Below, one piece after another: positions 45,249 through 62,836 of a stretch of DNA of 64,000 bases. This DNA comes from Neckera pumila (lineage: Eukaryota > Streptophyta > Bryopsida > Hypnales > Neckeraceae). The stretch's first letter is position 1. Every line of letters begins with the position of its first letter. The notes beneath the pieces are model-generated. The model made no database searches. It worked only from the letters and a program-made list of their open reading frames with translations, and was not told where the DNA came from. Both the position numbers and the translations under genes were made by a program. Where the stretch lies: NCBI GenBank assembly GCA_963969595.1, contig OZ018409.1:40065282-40129281 (forward strand), given 5' to 3'.

Positions 45249-48153
45249 ATGGTGCCACGGTTGAAGCTTCCCAAAAACTTTTGGGTGTGGTGCTTTGGTT
45301 CCAGCCGGAACACCAGCGGCATCGGGAAATACCTTGCGCAAAGCGGTTCCGATGCGCAGTCAATGGAGATGGACGACATCACACATGTGTCGGAGACGCG
45401 TCTGTCGAAATCGATTTGCCATCCAAGTGCTCACGATCCGCTTTCAGAAGACACCGTAGCATCACTAGACAGCCCGGTCGTTACTGATTTGGGGCCATAG
45501 AGCGATGTCGATCGATGCGTCACGGGGAAGAGGAAGAAGGCGATTCCTGATTCCAATGCACGGAAGAGAAGGAAGGTGGATGCACCGTCACTCACGTGGC
45601 GGTGGCAGGAGGTGTGGGCGTGCAAATTCCCATGGGCGGAGGGCGTACTCGATTCGGCTGGGGGTCTAACGGGAGTCATCTGCCAAAGTTACACCACGAT
45701 AACTGGGAAGAAGGTCATGGTTCCCAAGCTTGATAACTTGGAGAAACATGAAGGTAAGCGTACTTGCATTGAGAATGGTGTGCCGCTGCCAAATTTGAAG
45801 AAGGGCGACACATTCTTGAAGGTCGACTGCAAGCATGCAAAGCACTGCAAGTTGTGGGCAAGCCGCAAACCTGAGTGCAGTGTGGCTGATCAGCTGACTG
45901 CCGGTATGGAGGGCGAGTTCAAGAGAAAGGGAGTCCAATTTGCCACCCTCTTTTCCATTCTTTCTCATGGCCGTCCTATGTCTGATTTTGAAAGAGAGCA
46001 ATACTTGCTTAAGCATTTGAAATTAAGGAACTTGCCTAGAAAGCATTGGTCGGAATCCACTCGCTGGGAGATGAGCGAGCATATTCACGCATGCATTCTA
46101 ACAAAACTCAAGTCTATTGTGCAGTCAACCCGAGTGATTTCACTGAGTGCCGATGAGGTCACTGTGGTGGATAATACATCGTGGGTTGCTGTTCATGTGT
46201 ATGCTGTTGATAGTTGGGAACGAGTCCCTCACCTCCTGCACTTGTCTAACGTGTCTGAAAGTGGCACCGCGGACCACCTTACTGATGTAATAATGCATGC
46301 CCTCATTGAGGAGGGAGGTCTCACACACGAGGAGATTGCTGGGAAACTTGTTTGTTTTGGTGCTGACGGTGTTTCGACTTTTCAGGGTCCCAAGTCGGGT
46401 GTCACCGCCCAAATCCGGGACAAGTGGGCTCCCTTCTTGCTGGGAGCTAGCTGCGTCAGTCATTGCGTGAACTTGGTCGTCAATACTTTGTCGAAGTATC
46501 CGCTGGTTTCCAGACTTGAGGGTCTTTTCTAGTCGGTGTACTCTTATTTCTGTCGGAGTAGCAAAAGACATTCTGATTTGTCAAAGCTTGCAAATCTCAT
46601 GGAAACTAAGGGGTCGAAAATGTTGCGCAACGTGGAGACTAGGTGGATCCCTATACGGAGTCCAGCCCAGCGAGTTCTTCAAGAGTACACAACACTTCTT
46701 GTGAAAATGGGAATTGATATGACTGCTTGGCCCTGGGCACAAACCTATTGCTGGGGCTGGTGACAATTTTGACCTCCAATCTGACATTGAAGTGCTTCTA
46801 TCTTTGTCCTGCTTCATTCCACTTGTGATTGCAGTTCACTGTTTGATCAAGCTCTCTCAAGCGCGCAACATCTTCATTTGTGACTTTCTTCAAGCCGTCA
46901 AAGTGTGTCAACAAGAATTGACTCGCTTGTTCATCGATGGGGCCACTACGTATAACAAGGAGGACTTCCCTCATTATACAGAACTTGTATCCTTGGGGTG
47001 CAAGGAGGTCCCGCTGTAGTGGAAGCAGCTACCTGGAGATAGCGGCATTTGTCACTTGTTCTTTGATTTGAACGTCACCATAGTATATGCCCGCTATTAC
47101 GACAAACCGGTGAACACATTTTCGTCACCCAAGAGGACTTCAATCGGGTCCAAAATTCTATTGAGCGTCAGTTTTCAGATATAAGTCTCTTTTCTAGTTT
47201 CTTTCTGTTTTTGTCTTCCCTGTTTTGGTTTGCTGCCGCATTTTGGTTCCCAATTTTTTTTACTAGTCAGCTTTGGTGGGCTGCCGCATTTGATTCCCAA
47301 TTTTTTTTCACTTGTCTGTTCTGGTTGGCTGTCGCATTAGGTTCCCAATTTTCTTTCACTTCAGCTTCTCTTGTTTTCTTGTCTTCTTCTTCTCCCAGAT
47401 TGCAGGACGAAGCTGGAGGTGTAGGTGACGGACTGCCAGGCCTCACGCATGTGCCTCGCTATCTTGTGCTTCCTAATTTTGTTGTTTTCTTACTTGGTTT
47501 TGTCGTGAGGTTGTTATTGACCTTTTTTGTAGGCTTGGTGGGCATTTGGCAATGGTTGCAGATATTGCGCAGTCACTGTGTGCTGAATTGGACCGGCGCT
47601 TTCCTCAACAAGAGCTCCTCGATGCCTTTGGGATAATATATCCCCAATATTGGAGGCAAGAAGGGGCCGAGAAAAGCTTTGTGCACCACCTGTCTGTGCT
47701 CAAGAGCTTCTACAGTGACGCGAAAATGGTGAACAAGTCTCACACAGTCCCCGAGTTGTTGTCAGCTTCTAATCTTGACTTGCAACAAGGTTTATTTAAG
47801 GCAACCATGCAGGCCAATTGCGAGGCAACTTGTGGCCCGCCATTGCAAGTGAACCCGGTGATCAAGTTGTGGCGCAAACTTGCACAGTCGCGCCACCTGT
47901 CTAAGCTTATTTCTGAGTACTTTAAACTTGCTGAAATTGGGTGCTGCTTAGTCCTAGGCTCTGTAGAAGATGAGAGATGCTTTTCATCTTTGAAATTCCT
48001 CAAATCATGCCACTGAAATCGACTGGGTAAGCACCTGCCCCTTATCCTGCGAATGTTTGGCCAGAGGTATTTTTCCCTTGAGAATTTTCCTTACAGGGAA
48101 GCTATAAATTCTTGGAAATTTGTTGGCAAGGTCGGCTGGCAAGGGGATCTTTG
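45249..48153 (+). pseudogene. hAT-type transposase-derived gene, decayed
   Basis: Resembles the hAT-like proteins annotated as C17orf113 or zinc-finger 862-like. From ATG 45249 the frame runs through a basic stretch (KRKK, RKRRK near 45520-45570) and a TTF-like N-terminal region. It continues into the RNase-H-like core (VISLSADEVTVVDNTSWVAV, LVCFGADGVSTFQGPKSGV, CVSHCVNLVVNTLSKYP, MLRNVETRWIPIRSPAQRVL) and the C-terminal dimerisation-like block (LGSVEDERCFSSLKFLKSC, NRLGKHLPLILRMFGQRYF). Lesions: stops at 45498-45500, 46530-46532, 47017-47019 and 48014-48016, and frameshifts near 46740 and 47108. An intron-like stretch (about 47185-47534) interrupts it. No terminal inverted repeats were found, so it may be a dead transposon or a dead host-domesticated copy. 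Confidence 0.82.
47223..47370. repeat. Three ~49-bp tandem units in an intron
   Basis: Three imperfect copies of a unit with GCTGCCGCATTTTGGTTCCC then AATTTTTTTT and a CACTTGTCTG-like end, in the pyrimidine-rich intron-like segment of the transposase pseudogene. Confidence 0.7.
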
Positions 48154-49303
48154 AAGTTCTAGATGCGCGGAGTGGTATCCTTTACCAAGTTTCTGTAACT
48201 TGCCATTCAATTTGTTTCCTTAGTTTTCATGAGATTGGGCTAGCTTGGCCACTCATGTTTCCTTAACACATGATTGCTTATGCTCGGAGTACGGGATGCT
48301 GTTTATTTTCTGGGACTACGGGAGGTGGCGTGAGCTGAACGACATAGTCTTTTTAGAAACCAGCTAGAGATGCAAGAGCCCGGGACTGCTGCACCTTCAC
48401 TTTTCTAATCCTTATACCTTAAAACTAATGTGGCTTGTATGTTTGTGTGCAGAACACCAACACTGCATTTTGGACAGTCTTGCATTGGCAAGAAGGGTTC
48501 AACTCCCTTGTTGGTGATGTACATTGTCATTCTAAACTTTTGAAGTCATAAATTAGAAAACTTTACTCAAAAGAACTCTCTTTTGCACTAATTTGACAAT
48601 GAATAAGGTCCACAATACATTCACAAAAAAGTTGCCAATTTGTGATACTTTTAGGTATCACTTAGCAATTACCCTTTACCCAGAACTCCAGAAATAGCAA
48701 TCAGTGCACTTCCAATTTCTCTGCAAAGTCGCAAATTCAACAATACTCAGAAAAAAAAATGTAGTACAAGTGCCACCCTAAAGCGCCACTTTCATATCCT
48801 TGTTTTTCCAAAAAAAGGAAAATGGTCGCGGAAATAGCTCCCTCTATACATGGAAATAGCCTTCGGGCTAATTAGCCTATATCCATTCTGGGAACGCTGT
48901 TGGGGAGTTTGAGGCCCTGGAAATTTTATAGGAGGCAACCCATTCCTGATCACTCCCCCATTCTGACAATGTAGGTTATTAGTCTCTTTCCAATTAAGGT
49001 AGATCTCCCATTTCCGTGTACGGAGAGAAGAAAAAACAATCACATTTGATGCAGTTGTGGCGCATCTTGATTGGTTACAACGTTGAACAATTTTGCAACT
49101 AGTCTTTGATCAGAAACAGGACAGCCGATAGGACCAGAGTGGGACAAAAGAAATCTTTAGCCAAAAAATTTGTAATAATTACGTTTCGCAAAGAAAAATT
49201 CTAGAAAATTTGCAATCTTCCGGAATCCTATTTGCAATTAACTTATCCATGTTGCAACACTGTCGAATTGCTTAGGTGAGTGGAAATGGAGTTGGCTGCC
49301 TTA

Positions 49304-49627
49304 CAATAGAACCTCCCAAAGTTGATCCTCTCAAAGTCAATAAAACTCTGTAAACAAATAGGGTCTTGGCTTTGAAAATAAAATAAATGAGAGCCCTAAT
49401 GAGAGCTTGCCAAGGAGTTGTGGTGGACCTTGACCTTGTCAAAAAAAGATAGATTATTCTTTTGAACAAGCTCATTTTTCTAAGAATGTGGCATATGTCT
49501 CCCTTGCGGCAACTTCTTGTGGAGTGCAAACCCTCTCTAAAGTAATTAACGTCTCTAAAGTAATTAACGTCTCTAAAGTAATCTTGTCAAGCGGTCCCAG
49601 ATCAATTAGTTTAGAGAGGTTCTATTG
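49304..49627. mobile_element. TA-flanked MITE with CAATAGAACCTC ends
   Basis: The ends CAATAGAACCTCCCAAAGTTGATC and, read inward, CAATAGAACCTCTCTAAACTAATTGATC form a ~25-bp terminal inverted repeat flanked by TA (49302-49303, 49628-49629). Sub-terminal tandem CTCTAAAGTAATTAACGT occurs about three times (49534-49582). 324 bp, non-coding; Tc1/mariner-like by target site. Confidence 0.65.
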
Positions 49628-49684
49628 TAGCAAGAGATGAACACTGATTGATAATGGTGTGGTTTTCAACATAGTTGTGGTGCA

Positions 49685-50633
49685 TTAACTTCTGAAGGTT
49701 TTTGATTGTGTTTTCACCCAAAATGCTCCAAAATTGCCATTTCTAATACAAGTACCAAATTTAGAAAAAAAAACATTTTTGGACACATGTAACCATAGGA
49801 TCTTGTAGTACACTAGTTTAACATGTTGTAGAAAAAATTTCAGATATTTTCACCTTCTGCATTGCAAGATAATAGCGTTTGAATTCACAAAAATCCATTT
49901 TTTGTCCCTGTAGAAATCCAGGCAGCTGCACTTCAGAAGGTCACATTTGTATGAAAAAATGCCCAAAATTGGGTGGTTATTCTTTGGATTCATTCTTCAA
50001 GGCAAGTTGACTATATGCTTGAAAAATTTCAAATCGTTTGGAATTGTAAAACATATAAGAAAAAAATAGTAAGTAGAAAAAAGTAGAGAATGATTCATAA
50101 TACTACTACCTCTGTTTATGAAAAAGATCTGTGTTTTCTTTGCAGAATACAAAAGAAATACGGGTCTTTTTCAAAAATAAAGGGAGCGAATTGTTAACCA
50201 TTTACTTAAGGAATTGAAAAATGCCAATTCCAACGGTTGTAATGTTGTAATAAACAATATACACCTAACAGCTTTATTTTTTTCCAAAAGTATTGAAAAT
50301 TGAGTTAAATAAAGGACTTCAAAGTTTAATTTAGAATAGAGATTTTATAACTATCCATAAACTACCCTAAACTAAGTATTTCATAACTTTTTACTCATTA
50401 ATTGAAATGGAATGATTCAAAGCTTCTTGCATAATTTATATAGATCAAAAGAACCAATTTAAAATGTTTATTTTTTTTTAAATGATTTTTAAATAAGTTT
50501 TTTGGGCTGCACAAGCTCCTTGCCAAATGTTGAAAATTACATATCATGCAATAGCTTTTTAACTGTATTCGTAGTGAACTGCTTAAAATCCCTATGTTAC
50601 CAAAATAACACAGTTTGGTCCTTTAAGGGTTAA
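49685..50633. mobile_element. TTAA-flanked element, copy A3
   Basis: Left TTAA 49685-49688, followed by a mutated end (CTTCTGAAGG). Right end GGTCCTTTAAGGG then TTAA 50630-50633. The interior follows copies A1 and A4 throughout, except for an ~85-bp insert near 50104-50188. Confidence 0.62.
50104..50188. mobile_element. Small nested hairpin MITE, Stowaway-like
   Basis: CTACCTCTGTTTATGAAAAAGA pairs with GTCTTTTTCAAAAATAAAGGGAGC. The hairpin is about 85 bp, is absent from copies A1 and A4 at the same place, and resembles a decayed CTCCCTCCGTTT terminus. Confidence 0.5.
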
Positions 50634-53600
50634 GATTGGCTACAAGTCTCTCAATATCACAACCACCCCTTGGTCAATTTCGTTTTCAGCCCATGGTCAA
50701 AAATAGCAGGCCCTATGTCACCGGTATGGAAGAAATAGAATCTTTTGTTGAAAAATTCATGATAATTTTGTTTTGAGAAAAAAAAATCTGAAAATTATAG
50801 AATCCTTCTTAACATTATTTCTACACACAGAAAAATTTTCCCAGTGAAGAAATCCACCCTGATGGTACATGTAATTGCTTAAGTGATCAGAAATGGGTTG
50901 TCTCTCTTAGGTATCTTGAAGATTTTAGAACATTTGAAGAAATTGAAGGCTACCTTCACCTTTCACAAACTTTCCTCCCTTCTCTTCCAACTGAGGCACA
51001 ACATACTGCCTCATCAAATGGTTTGGTGTGACCAGGTTTCTGTTTGTATCTCGCTAGTTGGAGATTTATAAATTTGTCAACACATGCTATGGCAAAAATC
51101 CATCTCCACACTTCAAGCTATAGTGTGTGGAGCTTTTGACTTGTGCCAAGGTATGACATAAAGTTAGGTTTAAGGACCCATGTTTGATACAAGAGCAAAC
51201 ACCAAGGATGAATATAAGGCAAGAAAATAATGAAAAAACGCGCTCATTTTGTGAGATCTTCAATGTGAGTTGTCAGCTCCTCACCCTTTGCCTTTGCATG
51301 CTCTGGAGGGTATTGGTAGGACAACGACAACTCTTTGGCCCCTTCTACACCTCTGATACACTCCACTTGTCATTAGGCGCGGATGGGTGGCGCGGAGGGG
51401 TGGAGATGCTCTAAGTGCTCAAACTAACATACACATCAATTCTAAAATATTGTAAAAAACAACACTCACATTAATCCAATGACATAGCTATCAAGTTCCC
51501 TCTATACATCTCATTCTACAAATGTAAATTTGGAAATAACAAACCTCTACTTATATTCACCTTAAATAGTTCCCCTCTCCTTTCTTTCAAAATTTCTTAT
51601 ACATTCTCACCCATTTATTTGATCTTCACTCAATCACAAAAACTCTTTCTCCATGAATTATCTTTTTCCACTGTCTTCACACTTACGATATTCAATCCAT
51701 GATAAATAATGAAATTTGTATATTCCATCATTTTTAAATTACTAAAAAATTAGATATTACTACAAATTGCACCAATAGAAGTAACTTTAAATAGATAATT
51801 CTCTAACATTTCAATAAAGGTTGAATTTTGAGGCTGTACTTTATTTTGGTTTAATTTTTTCATTCAATTGCAAGATGGATTAGAAAAGACTTCAACACCA
51901 TAAGAAGATTGTGAAATTGAAATTGAATTTGAGTTTGCAAGGTTGTGATTATTAAAACACGATATATTTCTCTATATTTCTTATGCAACTTTCAAAGTTG
52001 ATAGAACTCATGATCAATATCTAACCTCTATATTTATAAATTGATTAGAAAATTCAATCTCTAAGGAATCAATTTATTTAGAATGGAAGGATGTTCTTTG
52101 AAATTAACTTGTATAAGCCATACACGGAATCATAGCATTCATTGGATGGATTTGGAATTGAAATGTCTTCAAGAGCTTTCAATAGGAATTTCCCAAAACA
52201 TATGAAGTACATTTATATATGCTGAACAATAAATTCCATCTGTTCTTTAATGATGTAACTAGTGTCATTACATTCTTCAATAGTGAATGAGGGGATTTTA
52301 CAATGTCACTATATCTAAGATAGAACCACCTATACCAGATTACTTAAGCAATTTCAAAATAGATGATGAGCAATGTGAGGCAATGGAATTTTTTGTCAAG
52401 TAGAGAGATAAAAAATATTGGGATTGTGAATTTTTGTAATTTTATTGCCAAAATTGAAATTAGCATGAATTTTTGGAGGCAAAAAGTGCTCCGAATCTAT
52501 AGGCAATGTCTAAAGTCTTCCAATTTTGATCATAGCCAAATTGCTTTCCCACTCACTACTTCCTACTATCTTGCTCATTACTTCCCATGCACTTTAAATC
52601 ATGTGTCATGATTTTCTTCATTCCAATCTTGAAAAGGACAAAAAAACACATTCCAAAGAAAACAAAACACATTCCAAGATTGAACGCCATACCTACTCTG
52701 AAATAGTGCATTCTACAGGTTGGCTATGGCTCCTTGATCTGGAATGGGTGGTTCTATTATATACCAAAAATAGTCTTTTGTATAATGGACCACACAATTC
52801 ACGGGCAACTTGAATTTAAGATATTATATAATTAAAAGAACCTCAATTTGTGGGAAGCAAAGGGGCTTGTGTCCTAAAATTCAAGCATGTTGCAATGGTC
52901 ACTCGTTGCTTCATGGTTTTGTGCACAATTCTAAATTGGTTCATGCAGGGATTGAAGGAAAACAAAAAACTTTAAAAAATGAAGATCTTATGTCCAGATC
53001 CTTCTATATAGAGCTATAATTTATTTTGTCAAAAGAGCTCTAAATCTATACTCTCATCCCTACTAGGGACTCTTAGCAGTTAAATATACTTAAGGGAGAA
53101 ACACCTATAAGTGCCATTTTCTATTCTCCAACACTTAAAAAATGGGCTACAATAAATATTTCTAGATTCAAAATCAACACAACTATTTAGATGCAACCAG
53201 TGAGAAGTGAGTCTATTCAAGGTGCTTGTAGTATTATATATAGGCTACTTTTTGAAAATTCAACTTTGAAAATTTGTAAAATTTTACTGAAGCATTGGAA
53301 ATAATGAAACCAATTGAGTTGCTTTTAGGTGTTTCTACCTTACTTGAAGGGGTCAGAGGAAGAATACAACATGAAAACAGAAGTGGAACCTAACCCTTTA
53401 GCCCTCCAATGTCCAATTTCTAGACAATGAAGGGATTATTATTCTTGTTTTCTTTCTTATTACACTTGAATGAAAGTCATCTTAATTTGTAGAGATACTT
53501 TATCAAGTTGTTGTCCTATTTAATGGTTGGACTCGATATTATTAGAGAATTTTTTTTTTTAAATTACAAATATGGAAGTATATCACATGTTTGACCAAGC

Positions 53601-53653
53601 CAAAATTGCATTGACTCTAGTTCAAAATGGGATTTGCAAAAATGAGGTCTTCG

Positions 53654-53788
53654 CATTAGATGATATTTAGGGGTCTTGGAGGGCCGTTTCAAGCCTGTTC
53701 CTAATCTACCCAGATTCAGTGAACGCTGGTACGAGTGTGTTAGAATTTTTTTTTGAAAAAAAAAAATTTACCAAAATATCATTTTAAG

Positions 53789-53819
<31 letters not shown>

Positions 53820-53947
53820 CCAAAAGATGACGCAGCAGTCGCTTGACCTCGTCAGCCAGCTGCTATTGCTGCATTCCCGCAATCTGGGAACGCAGCAGAC
53901 AGCAAGGGAACTCAAAGCCCTCTAAGACCCCCGAATTTCATCTAATG
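53654..53947. mobile_element. MITE with CATTAGATGA ends
   Basis: The left end CATTAGATGATATTTAGGGG is mirrored by CCCCCGAATTTCATCTAATG at the right; the terminal repeat is ~35 bp including CTTGGAGGGCC / AGCCCTCTAAG. Interior ATTCAGTGAACGCTGGTACG is shared with 6958-7210. A poly-T tract of more than 20 bases lies inside. No convincing target duplication seen. Confidence 0.7.
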
Positions 53948-55205
53948 CTTTGAATAACACAAAAACTTCAAAGAATCACCATATCAAGAGAACCTAACAT
54001 CAAAATCATTCCAACAAATTTTACTCAAAAAACTGTATTCCCTGTGACCCACTAAAAACATCCAAATGAAGCGCAATTCATGTCCCACTAAAAAGCTTTG
54101 TTTCCTAATTTTGACATTTTAGTAAACGTTTGTTGTATTGAACGACTTCGTGGAGGCAAGTTAAGCAATTTGGAAGCGTTCTTCTTCTAGCAAGCTTAGC
54201 CTTGCCTATATGAGGCACCTTGTACTTGTTGCTTCCTCAAAATAGTAGTATTGACAATGGATTTGACCACTTGAATTCTATGAAGATTTGTTCATGAATT
54301 GAGCTTTCTTGTTGTGGGTATTTAGGTTGGGCAAATATTTCTAGAATCCCATTATTGCTACCAACCTTTAAATCATCAAGAATGACAAACTAGCAACAAT
54401 AACAAATTAGGCTCAAATATAGTACTTTTTGCATGGATTTTGGATCCCTAAACGATTAACACCTAAACTAGAGATTTTGCATAGATATCAAAGATGGGAT
54501 ACTAGGTTTTAATGCATGAATCATTGGCACCAAGACTAAAAATACAATCAATCCTTTGTGAGGAAAATTTTTGGAGGTTTTCAATGGGACAAAGGGAGTA
54601 GTATTTTGCTTGTAATCAAATTTAGAAGGAATTTGGAAATTTCCCTTTCAAAATTTATAAAAAAAACATTGGTGATAACATTAGTGAATCTAGCTGTACA
54701 GATGGAATCTAAAACTCAAAATCTACAACTTTTTTTACATGTAAATTTCAAAATATTCTTCCAAGTACTTTATGATGATTTTTTTCAAATCGTCGATTCT
54801 GTACGTTTTTTATTCATACTACAGGCACCTTGACTTAAAAATGTATGTATAGAACTATTCAAGTACATCAGGGACATCTAAAGTCAGTGTTCAACCAACA
54901 TTCAAAAAACACAGAAGAGGAGCAGGCAACACGATTAAATTGATAGTGCCGACAGACACTTTTTGTGTCATTGGTTAATGACAACTAAATAATATGTCTT
55001 CGTCAATCAGAAACCAGCTCAACCGGTCTGGAGAATGGAGCAGAGGAGGTCCAAAAACTTGGCCTCTGATTCTGCATCTAAGCTAGAATAGATAATTTGT
55101 CGAACTACTGAAGCGTCAAATATTGTCGTCCGAGTTCAAAACTATCAAAAAATCCTCCTGAGATAGCGAAATTTACAATGTGAGCTAGTGTAGGAAAGGC
55201 TAGAA

Positions 55206-60255
<5,050 letters not shown>

Positions 60256-60463
60256 GGCGGGGAGACTTGAGTGCAGCCGCTGCAAGTGCGGCGCAGATGG
60301 CGCAGTCGCGGGAGGAGACTTCGCCGCCGCGGAGGGAGCGCTTGCGCAGTCTTCGGCGACTCCCCCACATTTCCACGGTGAGACAAAGCCAAAGGCTTCA
60401 TGTCATGCCTGCGATTTATCAGTCCCGACGGACCCTTCAGCGAAGCCGAGTGGGTTTATCTTA

Positions 60464-61017
60464 GGGCCGCTTTACACCAAGAAGCCGGGCCAATTCTCCT
60501 TCAAGCCAATTGCACAAAATTTCAGCTCCTTTTGGGCTAGAGGCCGGCCTCAACTTCCCATTAGAATAAGATTATAATGGGGGCCATTTTTCCCATATGT
60601 AAAGGCCTAAGGCCAAGAAGCCGGACCGATTCAATAAAACCTACAAAAGAAAGAGTGAGGGGTTGAAATTTTCAGGGCCACTTTACACCTAGATGCCAGC
60701 CAAATCCCTATGAGGCCAATTGCACAAAATCCAACAGTAATGATTAGTTGAAAAAAATAGTTTTCTATTAAAATAATTTTTTTAATTGAAATCTGACATT
60801 GGCCCCAAGACCAAGAATTGGCCTCCCATTTTTGGTGCACTCAATTCAAGAAGCTCGGGCCATGTCTTTTTTGAATAAAAAATTCAATTCACCAAATTGG
60901 CCCAGCCTCTTGGTGTAAAGGGGTTGGAGCTGATTTTAGCCTTTTGTCCAATCAGAAGTCAGGATTCTTGGCCTCTGACACAGGAAATTGGCCCGGACTC
61001 TTGGTGTAAAGCGGCCC
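60464..61017. mobile_element. Tourist/PIF-Harbinger-type MITE
   Basis: Flanked by TTA (60461-60463 and 61018-61020), the Harbinger target duplication. The ends GGGCCGCTTTACACCAAGAA and GGGCCGCTTTACACCAAGAG (inverted) match at about 30 of 32 positions. Internal partial copies of the same motif occur near 60604, 60675 and 60840. 554 bp, no coding capacity. It lies about 210 bp upstream of the beta-glucosidase start, so within its promoter region. Confidence 0.82.
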
Positions 61018-62836
61018 TTAACCCCTAAATGATAGACCCATGACCATTGATTTCAAACCTCATTAGCCATCACTCAATTTGCTACCATTTTGCAATTACA
61101 TATGCATGAAAAAAGTTATTTTTATTTTTCTAAGATGAAAGTACATGTCTTCTTTACTTCCAAAAAAATTTAGATTTTTTGGTGGAAAATTAATTTTTTG
61201 AAGAATTTTTGAAGAAAAAAATAAGAAGAGAAATTTTAAGTAACTAGAAAAATATTTTCAAAAATCTGAAAATTTCACCATAAGTGTATATCATAATGAC
61301 AAACATCATGGTATAAACTTAATTTCCGTGTCATTCTATAATTAGAAGATAATAGATACTTAAAATACACCTAATGTTCAAATTGCAATAAAATATGCAA
61401 TATTAGGAATTTTTTCAAAATTCAAATTAGAGGTGAAACCAGAGTAGATGACCTTCATTTTGTTAGTTTGACTCAAACTCAAAAAATATCAATTTTGTGA
61501 AGAAATTTCAGATTTAAAGCAAGAAGCAACAACTTTCCAAAATACTCTAAAGTAGCATATTTTGTAATCCGTTTTTTTAATAGCTTCTCATTTTTGTAAA
61601 GATAGAATTTGGAAAGAGTACAAACTCAATTGGATATTCTTCATAACCCAATGTGAAAAGTCAACAAGGAAAAAGAGGAAGAAAATATGCTTTTGAACTC
61701 TCTTGGCTCAACAGTATTGTCATTGAAATGCCGTGGAATGGCGTCCGCGGCATTCCAAGGTTAACCCTGAAGATACCATAGCCTATGCATGTGGTTAAAC
61801 ATCCAAGTCTTCTATCTCAGATGCTTCGCTTTACCATTGAAAATAATGAGATTTTTTATTCTTTTTTATTTTTTGGAGATTATCTCAAATATCATCTACA
61901 TGCCATTCAAATTTCACAATTTTTTGTGAAAATTTGAAATTTTTATAAATTTCTAAAGAAAAAATTAAAAAAATCATATCAAATAAAAAAGAAGTTCAAG
62001 AAATCTGAAATTTGTTGTGTATTATGGTGTACAACATTCATAAGATTGTTTACCAATGAAATAGAGGTTCTTTTTGCATTGTTGAAAAGGAAACACTTAC
62101 CATGAACAAAATTGTCTTGTGGCTCTTCAATCCATTTCAATCTTTGAACTAACTGATAAGTCCCCCTAGGACATCTGACAAAGCATAATATCTTTCCATT
62201 ATGGAGAAGACCATTACCTCGTTACACAATGTTATGATCATAGTGTAACCAAATTTTGATATCATTCTATAATTAGAAATGTAATATAACATGGTTATAG
62301 ATCCAAAGTTCAAATGGCTATAAAATACATGCTTTAGGGAATTTTACAAAAATTCAAGTTAAAATAGAAAGCAAACTTGAAAAGCTTCATTGTCACTGGT
62401 CTCAAATTCAAGAAGACTACTTTAATTGGCTTAAATTCAAATCCAAAGAAAGAAGCAGAAATTGCCAAAATACATTGCACGATGATTTGGATGCCTACAT
62501 TTGCACCGAAAGCATTCCTCCCAATAAGTCCCAAAATTTTTGGATGAAAATCAATTAATCTTTGTCCTCTACAAAGCTTTCTATTTGTCAAAAGGACATT
62601 TTTGTCCTTGCCGTAGTGCAAGGTTAAGATCCCCATGAGTGTCTCCAAGGAGACACTATAGTTTCTCATAAAGTACCTATCTTTGTAAGAAAGGAGACAT
62701 TGTTTTACCAATAGTAACAAGGTAAGGTAGACAAGCCCATCTCTACCAATTGCCTATTTCCGTCACCCTACTTTTGGCCCCAATTCTACTACCAAACTCA
62801 TCCAATTTTGTTTACAATTATAACAAAATCAATGCA
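61018..62836. other. AT-rich DNA with diverged direct duplication
   Basis: Starts with an isolated TTAA-family end (TTAACCCCTAAATGATAGAC at 61018) without a visible partner. 61270-61520 and 62220-62450 share diverged blocks in the same order (GTNTCATTCTATAATTAGAA, ATAAAATAYRCNNTATTAGG-like, AAAATTCAARTTA). A short palindrome, TGGAATGGCGTCCGCGGCATTCCA, lies near 61735. No gene seen. Confidence 0.4.

Larger units (their letters stand above)
48160..55205. other. AT-rich intergenic DNA with repeats
   Basis: No gene recognised over 7 kb. It contains a TA-flanked MITE (49304-49627), TTAA element A3 with a nested small hairpin (49685-50633), and a CATTAGATGA MITE (53654-53947) with a long poly-T run near 53790. 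50660-53640 and 54000-55200 show only short chance frames. Confidence 0.55.
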
